DNA from: Lysinibacillus boronitolerans JCM 21713 = 10a = NBRC 103108
GTDB lineage: Bacteria; Bacillota; Bacilli; Bacillales_A; Planococcaceae
Length of the DNA stretch: 64,000 nt
Reading direction: 5' to 3'
Assembly: GCF_000772935.1 (NCBI RefSeq)
Contig: NZ_JPVR01000073.1
Coordinates: 62,001-126,000, forward strand
The translations under genes were made by a program, and so were the position numbers. Positions 54,599-63,672 of the stretch are shown here, piece after piece (position 1 is the first letter of the stretch; each line of letters opens with the position of its first letter). Below the pieces are notes generated by a model. The model was not told the DNA's origin. It was given only the letters and a program-made list of their open reading frames with translations, and did no database searches.

Positions 54599-56002
54599 CT
54601 AAATGTTTAGTGCTTCCGCAGCTACTGTTTTTAATGGACGTTTAATGTATCGCCCACTGCCAAGTACCCCTACAAATTCTTTATTTTTAATGACATATTC
54701 CCCACGTACGAGTACACTAACAGGCTCACCTGTTACCTCCCAGCCTTCATATGGGTTATAGTCCACATTCATATGGTGTGTTTTAGCCGAAATTTGGCGC
54801 TGTGCCTCTGGGTCAAAAATGACGATATCCGCATCTGAACCAATTGCAATCGTTCCTTTTTGCGGGAATAAGCCAAATATTTTTGCGGCACTAGTAGAGA
54901 TCATATCAACAAATTCATTGATGGAAATTCTACCTTTTGCCACGCCCTCTGAGTATAAAATACTGAAGCGGTCTTCAATGAATGGCCCGCCATTTGGAAT
55001 TTTCGAGAAATCATTTAAGCCTAGCTGCTTTTTACCCTTAAAGCTAAAGGAGCATTGGTCTGAGCCGATTGTCTGAAGCTGTTTCGCCTTTAAGGCATTC
55101 CATAAATGTTCCTGATGATATTTAGGTCGAAGTGGAGGTGACCAAACATATTTGGCTCCCTCAAAGCCAGGTTGTGCTAATGCTGATTGATCGAGCGTTA
55201 AATACGGTGGACAAGTTTCACCATAAACATCATAGCCCTTCTCACGGGCAGCGATAATTTCATCTACCGCTTCTTTACATGTCACATGCACCACATAGAG
55301 CTTCGCACCAGCTATATGAGCTAATTCGATAGCACGCTTTGTTGCCTCGCCCTCCAATTCAGCTGGACGAGTCAGTGCATGATAGATGGGTTCCTTATGT
55401 CCTGCACGTCTTGCTTCCTCTACTAGTTCATCAATAACAGAGCCATTTTCACAATGGACCATCACAAGCGCACCGAGATCCTTGGCGATTTTAAAGGCTT
55501 TAAATAGTGTACGATCTGTCGCTTGAAATTCTTTTGCATACGCCATAAAAACTTTTACAGAGGTAATGCCCTCTTGCTCCAATAGCTGCGGTAATTCGGC
55601 TTCGGTTTCAGGTGTTAAATCACCAATCATCAAGTGGAAGCCATAGTCAATAGCTGACTTTCCTTTTGCCTTGTCATGCCATTTCTCTACTGCTGTCGAT
55701 AATTTTTCTTCCCCTGCTGTTAAGCAGAAATCTAAAATAGTAGTTGTCCCACCAAAAGCTGCTGCAATGGTGCCTGATTTCCAATCATCATCTGTCACCG
55801 TATTATTAAATGGCATGTCTAAATGCGTATGGGGATCAATGCCACCAGGCAATACGTACTTGCCTGTAGCATCAATAATTTCAGCGCCAGCATCCGTTAA
55901 ATTTTGTCCAATTTGAACAATTTTACCGTTATCAATTAAAATATCTGCCTCAAATACATCAGCAGCTGTTGCTACTCTTCCACCTTTAATGATTTTTTTC
56001 AC
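54599..56002 (-). CDS. hydA: Dihydropyrimidinase (D-hydantoinase)
   Basis: A 467-residue cyclic amidohydrolase that opens dihydrouracil/dihydrothymine to N-carbamoyl-beta-amino acids. GGIDPHTHLDMPF near 57 gives two metal histidines, SVKVFMAY near 150 the carboxylated lysine, VMVHCENG and VVHVTC the later histidines, and IGSDQCSFSF the catalytic Asp. I place the start at GTG 56002 (KKIIKGG after it) because AGAGG precedes it; the GTG four codons earlier abuts its own AAGG. Confidence 0.95.
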   Translation of the reverse strand: MKKIIKGGRVATAADVFEADILIDNGKIVQIGQNLTDAGAEIIDATGKYVLPGGIDPHTHLDMPFNNTVTDDDWKSGTIAAAFGGTTTILDFCLTAGEEKLSTAVEKWHDKAKGKSAIDYGFHLMIGDLTPETEAELPQLLEQEGITSVKVFMAYAKEFQATDRTLFKAFKIAKDLGALVMVHCENGSVIDELVEEARRAGHKEPIYHALTRPAELEGEATKRAIELAHIAGAKLYVVHVTCKEAVDEIIAAREKGYDVYGETCPPYLTLDQSALAQPGFEGAKYVWSPPLRPKYHQEHLWNALKAKQLQTIGSDQCSFSFKGKKQLGLNDFSKIPNGGPFIEDRFSILYSEGVAKGRISINEFVDMISTSAAKIFGLFPQKGTIAIGSDADIVIFDPEAQRQISAKTHHMNVDYNPYEGWEVTGEPVSVLVRGEYVIKNKEFVGVLGSGRYIKRPLKTVAAEALNI

Positions 56003-56046
56003 TATGCCTCTCACCCTTCATCACAAAATTAGAGAATGCTTGATAG

Positions 56047-57291
56047 TTAATGCAGTGTATATGTTTCGCCCATACTAAACTTCGTTTGTAGCGTTAACAC
56101 CGTTTCCAATAAAATATCTGCGCCCTTTGCACAATCTTCAAAGGCTGTTTCCTCTTCTTCACAATGACTCTTTCCTTGAATACTTGGAACAAAAATCATC
56201 GCGGAAGGAACCATACTTGCCATATACTGTGCATCATGTCCAGCGCCACTAAACATACGAAGAGATGAATAGCCAAAGCTTTGACAAGCTCTTTCTACTT
56301 CATTACAAATCGCACTATCAAAATACACGGTATCCCTGCCCCATAACTTGACAGGCTGAATATGGCATCCGCCTGCTGTCTCTGGAAGCGCGTTGAGAAT
56401 ATCCTCAACCTGTTGCATGACCTCTGGTTTCTGGTGACGTGAATCAATTGTAAATGTCACCTTATTTGGGATGACAGTATGAATATTCGGGGAAACATTC
56501 ATACGACCAAAAGTAAAAACAAGTTGTTCGTCAATTTTTCCTAATTGCTCATATAGCTCTGTAATGATGGTCGATGCCACAATCATCGGGTCTTTACGCA
56601 TTGACATTGGTGTTGTACCTGCATGGTTTGATTGCCCACTAATTGTAATTTCATAGCAGACCATGCCTAGTACACCCTCAACCACACCAATTTCCTGCTG
56701 TTTTGCTTCTAATACTGGCCCTTGTTCAATATGCAATTCGATATAAGCAAGTGCTTCCTTCAGACGATTGGCTTGCTCTCCCTCATAGCCACTTGCTTGT
56801 AAAGCTTCTTGAAAACGTATGCCATGTTTATCTGTGGATTGTAGCATTTTTTCTTTGTCGAATTTCGAGGTGATAACGCCTGAACTCATCATGGCTGGAT
56901 CAAAACGTGCCCCTTCTTCATTCGTGAAATTGATAATCGTAAGTGGAATGTCCACCTCAATATCATTTTCCTTTATTGTTCGAATGGCCTCGATCGCTGT
57001 TAGTACACCTAACACGCCATCAAATCTTCCACCTTTTTCAACTGAATCTAGATGGGAACCCATGACAATGGGTGGCACATTTTTTTTGCCAGGGAGAGTG
57101 GCATAGATGTTGCCCATATCGTCCACCTGGATAGCCATCCCTAACGCTTTGCAACACTCACAAAAATAGTTTCTTGCTAATACATCCTCATTCGAAAGAG
57201 ACAAACGTGTGACGCCACCATTTTCAGTGGCTCCAAATTGACTAAATTGTTCAATTAACTCTTGCAATCGTCTACTATTACATTTATACAT
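56047..57291 (-). CDS. Beta-ureidopropionase-type M20 N-carbamoyl hydrolase
   Basis: A 414-residue AllC/HyuC-type enzyme. VMGSHLDSV (His80), RFDG (Asp91) and FTNEEGARF (Glu125/126) provide metal and catalytic residues; HIEQGPVLE and SGAGHDAQYM follow. By context it cleaves N-carbamoyl-beta-alanine to beta-alanine, CO2 and ammonia. GAGG lies 8 nt before the ATG at 57291. It is the first gene of the minus-strand pyrimidine operon, divergent from a PucR-type regulator. It shares fold and motif order with the module 1 hydrolase at 4595. Confidence 0.9.
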   Translation of the reverse strand: MYKCNSRRLQELIEQFSQFGATENGGVTRLSLSNEDVLARNYFCECCKALGMAIQVDDMGNIYATLPGKKNVPPIVMGSHLDSVEKGGRFDGVLGVLTAIEAIRTIKENDIEVDIPLTIINFTNEEGARFDPAMMSSGVITSKFDKEKMLQSTDKHGIRFQEALQASGYEGEQANRLKEALAYIELHIEQGPVLEAKQQEIGVVEGVLGMVCYEITISGQSNHAGTTPMSMRKDPMIVASTIITELYEQLGKIDEQLVFTFGRMNVSPNIHTVIPNKVTFTIDSRHQKPEVMQQVEDILNALPETAGGCHIQPVKLWGRDTVYFDSAICNEVERACQSFGYSSLRMFSGAGHDAQYMASMVPSAMIFVPSIQGKSHCEEEETAFEDCAKGADILLETVLTLQTKFSMGETYTLH

Positions 57292-57375
57292 ATGCAAGTC
57301 CTCTCTTTCACAGTAGTTAATAAACATTCTAAAATAGATAAAATTTGTGAGATATGGATAGTAAACTAAAAAAAT

Positions 57376-57391
57376 ATGTGCAACTGCACAT
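57376..57391. promoter_or_regulatory. Operator-like palindrome in the divergent pyrimidine promoter
   Basis: ATGTGCA-AC-TGCACAT is a perfect 7-2-7 inverted repeat between the hydrolase operon and the PucR-type gene, 85 bp from one start and 41 bp from the other. It is the likely regulator site. Confidence 0.5.
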
Positions 57392-57431
57392 CATATATGG
57401 TAAGTTATGTTCATAATTAAGGGGGGGAAGT

Positions 57432-58601
57432 ATGGGGACGATTCGTAAAATTGTAGAGGGAGTTCAATTCCCAATGCTCACATTAGTCGCTGGACATAGT
57501 GGTACGTATCGCAGAGTTACTGGTATTAATGTTGTGGAAAGCAGTGATTTAATCATGTTTTGTAGACCCAATGAATTGGTCGTCACAACAGGCATTCATT
57601 TAGATGCACAGCAAGATTCCTTGGAACAGCTTGTCAAACAGGCTTACACGAAAAAAGTAGCTGGCTTTATCATTAATACAGGACCATTCATTCCTAATAT
57701 TCCAGAAGCCGTCATCTCTTTTGCCAATCAACATGATTTCCCTATTTTTCAAATGCCATGGAATTATCGCATTGCCGATCTATTAAAAACTACCTTTCAA
57801 TTTATTGCCAATCACCATCAAGAGCTTTCTATCGAAGAAAAGGTTCTTTTCAATCTACTATTTCATTTCAAACAAAACGCTAACACAATGAAAGATCAAC
57901 TAGCACAGCTAGGATTTCCTCAAGGAAGAGAACTAGCGATCATAACTTGTACAACCATTGGCTCTCAGGCAGCTATTGATCGTTATGAGGTGATGATCCA
58001 ATTCGCTTTTCAAAATCGCTATCAACGCTTCTTAAAATTAAAGCATAAAAATCACCTCATCTTTTTAATTGATAAAGCACAAATCAATACACCTAATATA
58101 CCTTTCTCAAAAGTTGTAGAAGAAATCTATGAAAAAATCACGTTAAAAAATGGCTACTTGGATATTATTATCGGCAAAGGCAACTTTCATAAAGAGCTAG
58201 AAAATGTTCGCAAAAGCTATGATGAGTCCTTAACCGTCATTCATTTCGCACAGCTTCATAACAATCGTTATTTATATAAATACAAAGAAATTGGTGCCTA
58301 TAAAATATTGATGGCTGTAAAAAACCAGCCCCTCATGAAGTCGTTCAGTCAGGACATTTTAGGACAGCTTTATCGCTATGATGAATTACATGGGACAGAC
58401 TATGTACCTTTTTTACGTATTTTTGTTGAGGAAAATGGCAGTACAAGCAGGATTAGTGAACGTCAATTTATACATCGTAACACGGTCCTTTATAAAATTA
58501 AGAAAATTGAAATGCTATTGGATATGGACTTAAGCAATCCCTTTACAAAGACTAATTTATATATTGCCTTTTTAATTGAAGATGTCTTAATGCATCAGTA
58601 G
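57432..58601 (+). CDS. PucR-family regulator of the pyrimidine cluster
   Basis: A 389-residue regulator with an N-terminal PucR domain (1-125, VVESSDLIMFCRPNELVVTTG) and a C-terminal helix-turn-helix (about 330-389, ERQFIHRNTVLYKIKKIEML). The middle region is shorter than in the module 1 PucR (572 residues). AGGGGGGG lies 4-5 nt before the ATG. Divergent from the catabolic operon and followed by the two genes that complete the pathway, so it should control both directions. Confidence 0.88.
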   Translation: MGTIRKIVEGVQFPMLTLVAGHSGTYRRVTGINVVESSDLIMFCRPNELVVTTGIHLDAQQDSLEQLVKQAYTKKVAGFIINTGPFIPNIPEAVISFANQHDFPIFQMPWNYRIADLLKTTFQFIANHHQELSIEEKVLFNLLFHFKQNANTMKDQLAQLGFPQGRELAIITCTTIGSQAAIDRYEVMIQFAFQNRYQRFLKLKHKNHLIFLIDKAQINTPNIPFSKVVEEIYEKITLKNGYLDIIIGKGNFHKELENVRKSYDESLTVIHFAQLHNNRYLYKYKEIGAYKILMAVKNQPLMKSFSQDILGQLYRYDELHGTDYVPFLRIFVEENGSTSRISERQFIHRNTVLYKIKKIEMLLDMDLSNPFTKTNLYIAFLIEDVLMHQ

Positions 58602-58773
58602 CCTGTTACGCCTTTAAATTAACTGAATTTTCTTTCTCATTAAATACTCCTTCTAAAATTCTTGAAGCATACATATAAAGTACAAATGGGGTCGACTGTG
58701 CATTTTTGTTGTCCACATCTGACGAAAACATATGCATGCTAATCAACTACCTGTTCAGAAGGAGTGAAGCTTC

Positions 58774-60135
58774 GTGACAAATGTAACAAGTCCCAATTGG
58801 CAAGTAAAAGATGAACAATTTGTATGGCACTCTATGAAGCCATACAATCCAAAAGCAACAATGATTGTCCAATCCTCTAAAGGGGCATGGATTACCGACA
58901 TTGAAGGCAAACGCTATTTAGATGCAATGGCAGGTTTATGGTGTGTAAACGTTGGCTATGGACGAGAGGATATTGCCAAAGCTGCCTATGAGCAATTGCT
59001 AGAAAATACGTATACACCCTTATCTGTTGGGCATATCCCTGCTATTCAATTAAGTGAAAAAATTAGTGAACTTTTAGGGGATGATTATGTTGTCTTCTTC
59101 TCCAATAGTGGCTCCGAGGCAAATGAGGCGGCCTTCAAAATTGCTAGACAATATCATCAACAAAAAGGTCACGTCAATCGAACAAAAATTATTTCTCGTT
59201 ACCGTGCCTATCATGGTAGCTCCATGGGTGCACTAGCAGCAACTGGACAAGCTCAACGAAAATATAAATATGAGCCACTGGCACCAGGTTTTTTACATGT
59301 CACACCACCTGACACTTATCGTGCCAATGAAGACCATATTCAAAGTAAGGACCCTTGTGCATTACCATCCGTCCAAGCAATCGATCATGTCATGACTTGG
59401 GAAATGTCAGATTCCATAGCAGCAGTCATAATGGAGCCTATTATTACTGGCGGTGGTGTAATTATGCCCCACGACAGCTACTTACAAGGAGTTAAAGCTG
59501 TTTGTGAGAAGCATGGCGCACTACTCATTGTCGATGAAGTCATTTGTGGTTTTGGTCGTACAGGCAAAGCTTTTGGATTCCAAAACTACGGCATCCAGCC
59601 AGATATTGTGACAATGGCGAAAGGCTTAACAAGCGCTTATATGCCACTATCTGCCACAGCGGTTCGTCGTGAAATTTATGAGGCGTTTGCTGGAACTGAG
59701 GACTATGACTTTTTCCGTCATGTCAACACATTTGGTGGATCACCAGCGGCATGTGCCGTCGCATTAAAAAATATTGAAATAATGGAGAAGGAAAATTTAT
59801 TTGCCCACTCGGCTGCACTAGGTGCTACATTACTCACTACATTACAGGAGCAATTAAAGGAGCACCCGAATGTTGGAGATATTCGCGGGAAAGGCTTATT
59901 AATTGGCGTAGAGCTAGTGCAAGATAAAGTCAGCAAAACACCACTCGACATTACTCTTGTGAACAAAGTGATCACACAATGTAAGGAACAAGGGTTAATC
60001 ATTGGGAAAAACGGTGTAACCGTTGCAGGCTTCAATAATGTGTTAACCTTATCTCCTCCTCTGGTTATTTCCACAGATGAGAAGAATTTCATTGTTGAAA
60101 AATTTGTGCAAGCCTTACATTCTATTAAACTGTAG
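58774..60135 (+). CDS. Class III aminotransferase, beta-alanine (omega-amino acid) type
   Basis: A 453-residue PLP enzyme: FFSNSGSEANEAAFKIARQ near 110, YHGSSMGALAATG near 148, DEVICGFGRTG near 254 and the PLP lysine in VTMAKGLTSAYMPLSA near 288. By context it turns beta-alanine (or beta-aminoisobutyrate) plus pyruvate or oxoglutarate into malonate semialdehyde (or methylmalonate semialdehyde). GTG start with AAGGAG 9 nt upstream. 13 bp ahead of mmsA. Confidence 0.9.
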   Translation: MTNVTSPNWQVKDEQFVWHSMKPYNPKATMIVQSSKGAWITDIEGKRYLDAMAGLWCVNVGYGREDIAKAAYEQLLENTYTPLSVGHIPAIQLSEKISELLGDDYVVFFSNSGSEANEAAFKIARQYHQQKGHVNRTKIISRYRAYHGSSMGALAATGQAQRKYKYEPLAPGFLHVTPPDTYRANEDHIQSKDPCALPSVQAIDHVMTWEMSDSIAAVIMEPIITGGGVIMPHDSYLQGVKAVCEKHGALLIVDEVICGFGRTGKAFGFQNYGIQPDIVTMAKGLTSAYMPLSATAVRREIYEAFAGTEDYDFFRHVNTFGGSPAACAVALKNIEIMEKENLFAHSAALGATLLTTLQEQLKEHPNVGDIRGKGLLIGVELVQDKVSKTPLDITLVNKVITQCKEQGLIIGKNGVTVAGFNNVLTLSPPLVISTDEKNFIVEKFVQALHSIKL

Positions 60136-60148
60136 GAGGAATAGCTAG

Positions 60149-61669
60149 ATGGTAACGAATACAGACATACAGGAGTTAGGTCATTTTATCAATGGTCAAA
60201 CAGCTCTAGGGAAAAGCGGTCAGTTTTCAGATGTTTACAATCCAAGCACTGGTGCTGTCATTGCTCGTGTTCCTTTGGCAACAAAACAAGAGGTACAGGA
60301 AGCAATAGCTGCTGCCCAAGCGGCTTTTCCTGCTTGGCGCGCCTTATCCGTTGGTAAACGAGCTGAAATTGTCCTTAAATTCCGCCAGCTCATAACAGAA
60401 AATATCGATGAGCTAATTGATATGATCTGCACGGAGAGTGGCAAAACGATTGAGGATGCCAAGGGCGAAATTACACGCGGTTTAGAATCTGTTGATCTAG
60501 CGATCAATGCCCCACATTTACTTAAAGGAGAGTATTCTGTGAATGTTGGTGGTCATATCAATGCTTATTCTCTGAAAGAACCATTAGGCATAGTAGCAGC
60601 TATCTCACCATTTAATTTCCCTGTCATGGTACCACTAGCAATTACAAGCATGGCGGTGGCTGTAGGGAATTGTGTGATTCTGAAGCCGTCAGAGCGGGTT
60701 CCTTGCTCTGCTTTATTTTTATCAGAGCTGTGGAAAGAGGCTGGCTTACCAGATGGGGTATGGACGGTTATTAATGGGGACAAAGATGCTGTTAATGAGC
60801 TATTATGTCATCCAGCCGTTGAAGCGATTTCCTTTGTAGGCTCTACGCCAGTTGCAGAAGCCATTTATGCTACAGCCTCTAAACATGGGAAACGTGTCAC
60901 AGCACTAGGCGGAGGTAAAAATAATATGGTGGTTATGCCAGATGCTGACTTAGAACATGTAGCAAATGCTTTTTTAGGGGCTGCCTATGGAGCTGCCTCC
61001 CAGCGTTGTATGGCACTGTCAACCATTATTCCTGTTGGTGAGGATACAGCGAATAAATTAGTGGGTATTCTTGCCGATAAAATTGCCAAATTAAAAGTGG
61101 GTCCCTATACAGATGCCGAAGTTGATTTTGGACCAGTCATCACGCAGCAATCAAAGGACGCCATCATTGGCTATATTGATCGTAGCCTAGAAGAAGGCGC
61201 TACACTGGTCTGCGATGGGCGAAATCCGGAAATTGCCAAACAATCGAATGGCTTCTATCTTGGACCTACATTACTCGATCATGTAAAGCCTGGAATGGAA
61301 ATTTATGAGCAAGAGGTTTTTGGGCCTGCACGTAATATCGTCCGCGTGGCAACATTAGAGGAAGCTATCGCCCTTATTAATGCCCATGAATTAGGAAATG
61401 GTGTAACCATCTTTACGAACAATGGTGCAGCCGCTCGAAAGTTTACTACTGAAATTGAAGTAGGTATGGTAGGCGTTAATGTACCGATTCCTATTCCAGT
61501 AGGCTATCATAACTTTGGTGGCTGGAAACGTTCGAGATTTGGGGAGGGACATATGTTTGGACCTGACCAAGTACGTTTCTTCACTAAAGCGAAAACCATT
61601 TCAGAAAAGTGGATAGAACAAGGGAATGATGTTACCTCATCCTTTGCATTTCCAAGTAATCAAGACTAA
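60149..61669 (+). CDS. mmsA: CoA-acylating (methyl)malonate-semialdehyde dehydrogenase
   Basis: A 506-residue aldehyde dehydrogenase. It lacks the general-base Glu of ordinary members: the segment reads TALGGGKNNMVVMPDAD, and the nucleophile is Cys in ASQRCMALS near 288, as in MmsA/IolA. These release CO2 and form acetyl-CoA or propionyl-CoA. That completes the reductive pyrimidine pathway. GGAGG precedes the ATG. Confidence 0.93.
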   Translation: MVTNTDIQELGHFINGQTALGKSGQFSDVYNPSTGAVIARVPLATKQEVQEAIAAAQAAFPAWRALSVGKRAEIVLKFRQLITENIDELIDMICTESGKTIEDAKGEITRGLESVDLAINAPHLLKGEYSVNVGGHINAYSLKEPLGIVAAISPFNFPVMVPLAITSMAVAVGNCVILKPSERVPCSALFLSELWKEAGLPDGVWTVINGDKDAVNELLCHPAVEAISFVGSTPVAEAIYATASKHGKRVTALGGGKNNMVVMPDADLEHVANAFLGAAYGAASQRCMALSTIIPVGEDTANKLVGILADKIAKLKVGPYTDAEVDFGPVITQQSKDAIIGYIDRSLEEGATLVCDGRNPEIAKQSNGFYLGPTLLDHVKPGMEIYEQEVFGPARNIVRVATLEEAIALINAHELGNGVTIFTNNGAAARKFTTEIEVGMVGVNVPIPIPVGYHNFGGWKRSRFGEGHMFGPDQVRFFTKAKTISEKWIEQGNDVTSSFAFPSNQD

Positions 61670-61680
61670 TCATAAAAAAC

Positions 61681-61715
61681 AAATATTCGCGTAGTCAGAA
61701 GCTACGCGAATATTT
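61681..61715 (+). terminator. Terminator of the aminotransferase-mmsA unit
   Basis: AAATATTCGCGTAG and CTACGCGAATATTT form a 14-bp perfect stem with a 7-nt loop. The T-run is only three, but the stem is strong. Confidence 0.75.
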
Positions 61716-61771
61716 ATGCTTGCTAGTGAAAAAACTGACAAGCCAAATGGTCACCAATTTTTACAGTTTAA

Positions 61772-62089
61772 CTACTTGTTCTTTTTTTTCACTTCTTTTT
61801 CTCTTACTTCAGAGAAATCTGCTTCTTCCCCAGCCTCCATGCCATAGCTAGGATTTCTATCCATACGAGTGAATGTATCCACATCATCCTCGTCTTCAAA
61901 TCGCTTTACAAGAATTGGAATCGAAATTAGCCCAGCAAGACCAACGAGTGCATAAATCCAACGAGATAAGACCGCCGTTTGTCCACCAAATAAATAAGCA
62001 ACTAAATCAAATCTAAAGAATCCAATGAGTCCCCAGTTGATTGCACCTATAATAACTAATACTAAGGCGATTCTATATAGCACGCTCAT
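61772..62089 (-). CDS. DUF378 small membrane protein
   Basis: A 105-residue protein with two helices (about 5-25 and 42-62); LVLVIIGAINWGLIGFFRFDLV is split between helix and loop and is the DUF378 signature, as in B. subtilis YuzA (78 residues). This one adds a charged 40-residue tail ending in lysines. AAAGGAGGTG lies 6 nt before the ATG at 62089; the frame open above it has no site. Function unknown. Confidence 0.82.
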   Translation of the reverse strand: MSVLYRIALVLVIIGAINWGLIGFFRFDLVAYLFGGQTAVLSRWIYALVGLAGLISIPILVKRFEDEDDVDTFTRMDRNPSYGMEAGEEADFSEVREKEVKKKNK

Positions 62090-62271
62090 GTGTACACCTC
62101 CTTTATCATCAATACTCCAAGCTATATTTCTTAGCAGGGAGGTGTCATAAAAAGCGATAAAATGACAAAGACTAGTCATTACAACCGCCGTTTTGACGGT
62201 CTTATTTTTTGCAATAACAACTTTTTTATACTGTGTACAAATGGCGTAATGACGTACTCTGATGAACGGTA

Positions 62272-62757
62272 TTACTTGGATGGATTTTTATGTGTTTGCT
62301 CATGCTGAAGCAGCCATTCTTTGCGCCACATCCCGCCTCCATAACCTGTCAGCGTTCCATTAGAGCCGATAATTCGATGACATGGCACAACAATGCTGAT
62401 ATTATTTTTACCATTCGCACTGCCAACAGCCCTTACAGCTTTTTCATTGTTAATGGCAATGGCGATATCCTTATATGAAGCCGTTTCACCAAAGCCTACA
62501 CTCGGTAATGCATGCCATACAGCCTGTTGAAAGTCTGTACCTTGAAATACATAAGGAAATGAGAACTCCTGGCGTACACCTAGAAAATACTCATGCAATT
62601 GCTTAACACACTCTAGTAAAACTTCAGGTGTGTCATGCTGAGGAGTGTTGACGACCTGCTCTCGCTCTGCAAAGTTAATGGCATCAATTGCTGTATCATT
62701 TCCCTCAACTTCTATAATTCCAATTGGTGATGGATAATCTAATTTATATCGTTTCAT
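62272..62757 (-). CDS. ogt: Methylated-DNA-protein cysteine methyltransferase
   Basis: A 161-residue suicide enzyme that takes the methyl group from O6-methylguanine. VVPCHRII (Cys126) is the acceptor site, ASYKDIAIAI the DNA-binding helix, and the upstream FQQAVWHALP is typical. GGAGG lies 7 nt before the ATG at 62757. Its start overlaps the alkA stop by 14 bp. AdaB in B. subtilis holds this place in the adaptive-response operon. Confidence 0.95.
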   Translation of the reverse strand: MKRYKLDYPSPIGIIEVEGNDTAIDAINFAEREQVVNTPQHDTPEVLLECVKQLHEYFLGVRQEFSFPYVFQGTDFQQAVWHALPSVGFGETASYKDIAIAINNEKAVRAVGSANGKNNISIVVPCHRIIGSNGTLTGYGGGMWRKEWLLQHEQTHKNPSK

Positions 62758-63658
62758 ACAGTGACCTCCATAAATAAAAGGTGGCATACGCTTGCCAGCC
62801 TTGCCAATGTTTCGCGTAGTTCTTCATTTCTTCCATCGTTGGTTTTCGTTCGAATGCTAGTTGTATTTTTAAAGCATTATGCAGACCAACATCTGCTATC
62901 GGAAATGCTGTCGGTTGTTGCAGACATTTCATAAGCACATAATCTGCTGTCCATGCACCAATTCCTCGAATGTCCATTAAACTTTTTTTCATGGCTTCGT
63001 AGCCCTCTTTTTGACATAGCAAATCTTTTGTCAATTGACCGCTTGCTATACTTTTGGCAATATCAATAATGTATTCTGATTTCCTCCGTGTAAATTGGAG
63101 GTTTCTCAAATCATCTACCTGAATAGCCGCTATTTTCTCTGGCGTTGGAAACAACCAATAGCTTTGCCCTTCAAAGTAAACATATTCTCCAAAATGCTCG
63201 ACAAATCGCTTTTTTAACGTATAGGCAAAAGTTAAATTTATTTGTTGACCAATTATCGCCCAAGCGATTGCTTCAAATAAATCAGGAATCCCGATTAACC
63301 GTAATCCGCTATATTTTTTCACAAGTGGCTTTAAGATTTGATCGTTTTTAGCCATCTGGTAATACCCCTGCAAATCCGTTGTTAAATCAAACCACTCTGC
63401 GACATATTGTGCGATGATTGCCTGTTCATGGCTAGATGGCTGTTTCATTGGAAATGTGACTATTATTTTATGATCTTGCTCAGTTATTTCACATAAAATA
63501 ATTTGGTCATTCATCTTCAATAATTTGTAGAGCACATCATCCTTTATATGATGAAGAATTTCGTGAGGTGAACGCTTTAAGAACTGCAAACACTCTCTAT
63601 AATTAAATGCTTGTGGTAACTCGATAACTAAATAACCACCATCGTTCGTCCATTTCAT
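62744..63658 (-). CDS. alkA: DNA-3-methyladenine glycosylase II (AlkA type)
   Basis: A 304-residue HhH-GPD glycosylase: AlkA N-domain (1-110), then LFEAIAWAIIGQQINLTFA near 127, and MDIRGIGAWTADYVLMKC near 228 with hairpin-helix-hairpin and catalytic Asp239. It removes alkylated purines. It lies between the adaA-like gene, 14 bp upstream, and the overlapping methyltransferase gene. Confidence 0.93.
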   Translation of the reverse strand: MKWTNDGGYLVIELPQAFNYRECLQFLKRSPHEILHHIKDDVLYKLLKMNDQIILCEITEQDHKIIVTFPMKQPSSHEQAIIAQYVAEWFDLTTDLQGYYQMAKNDQILKPLVKKYSGLRLIGIPDLFEAIAWAIIGQQINLTFAYTLKKRFVEHFGEYVYFEGQSYWLFPTPEKIAAIQVDDLRNLQFTRRKSEYIIDIAKSIASGQLTKDLLCQKEGYEAMKKSLMDIRGIGAWTADYVLMKCLQQPTAFPIADVGLHNALKIQLAFERKPTMEEMKNYAKHWQGWQAYATFYLWRSLYETI

Positions 63659-63672
63659 ATCATCTCCACCTG

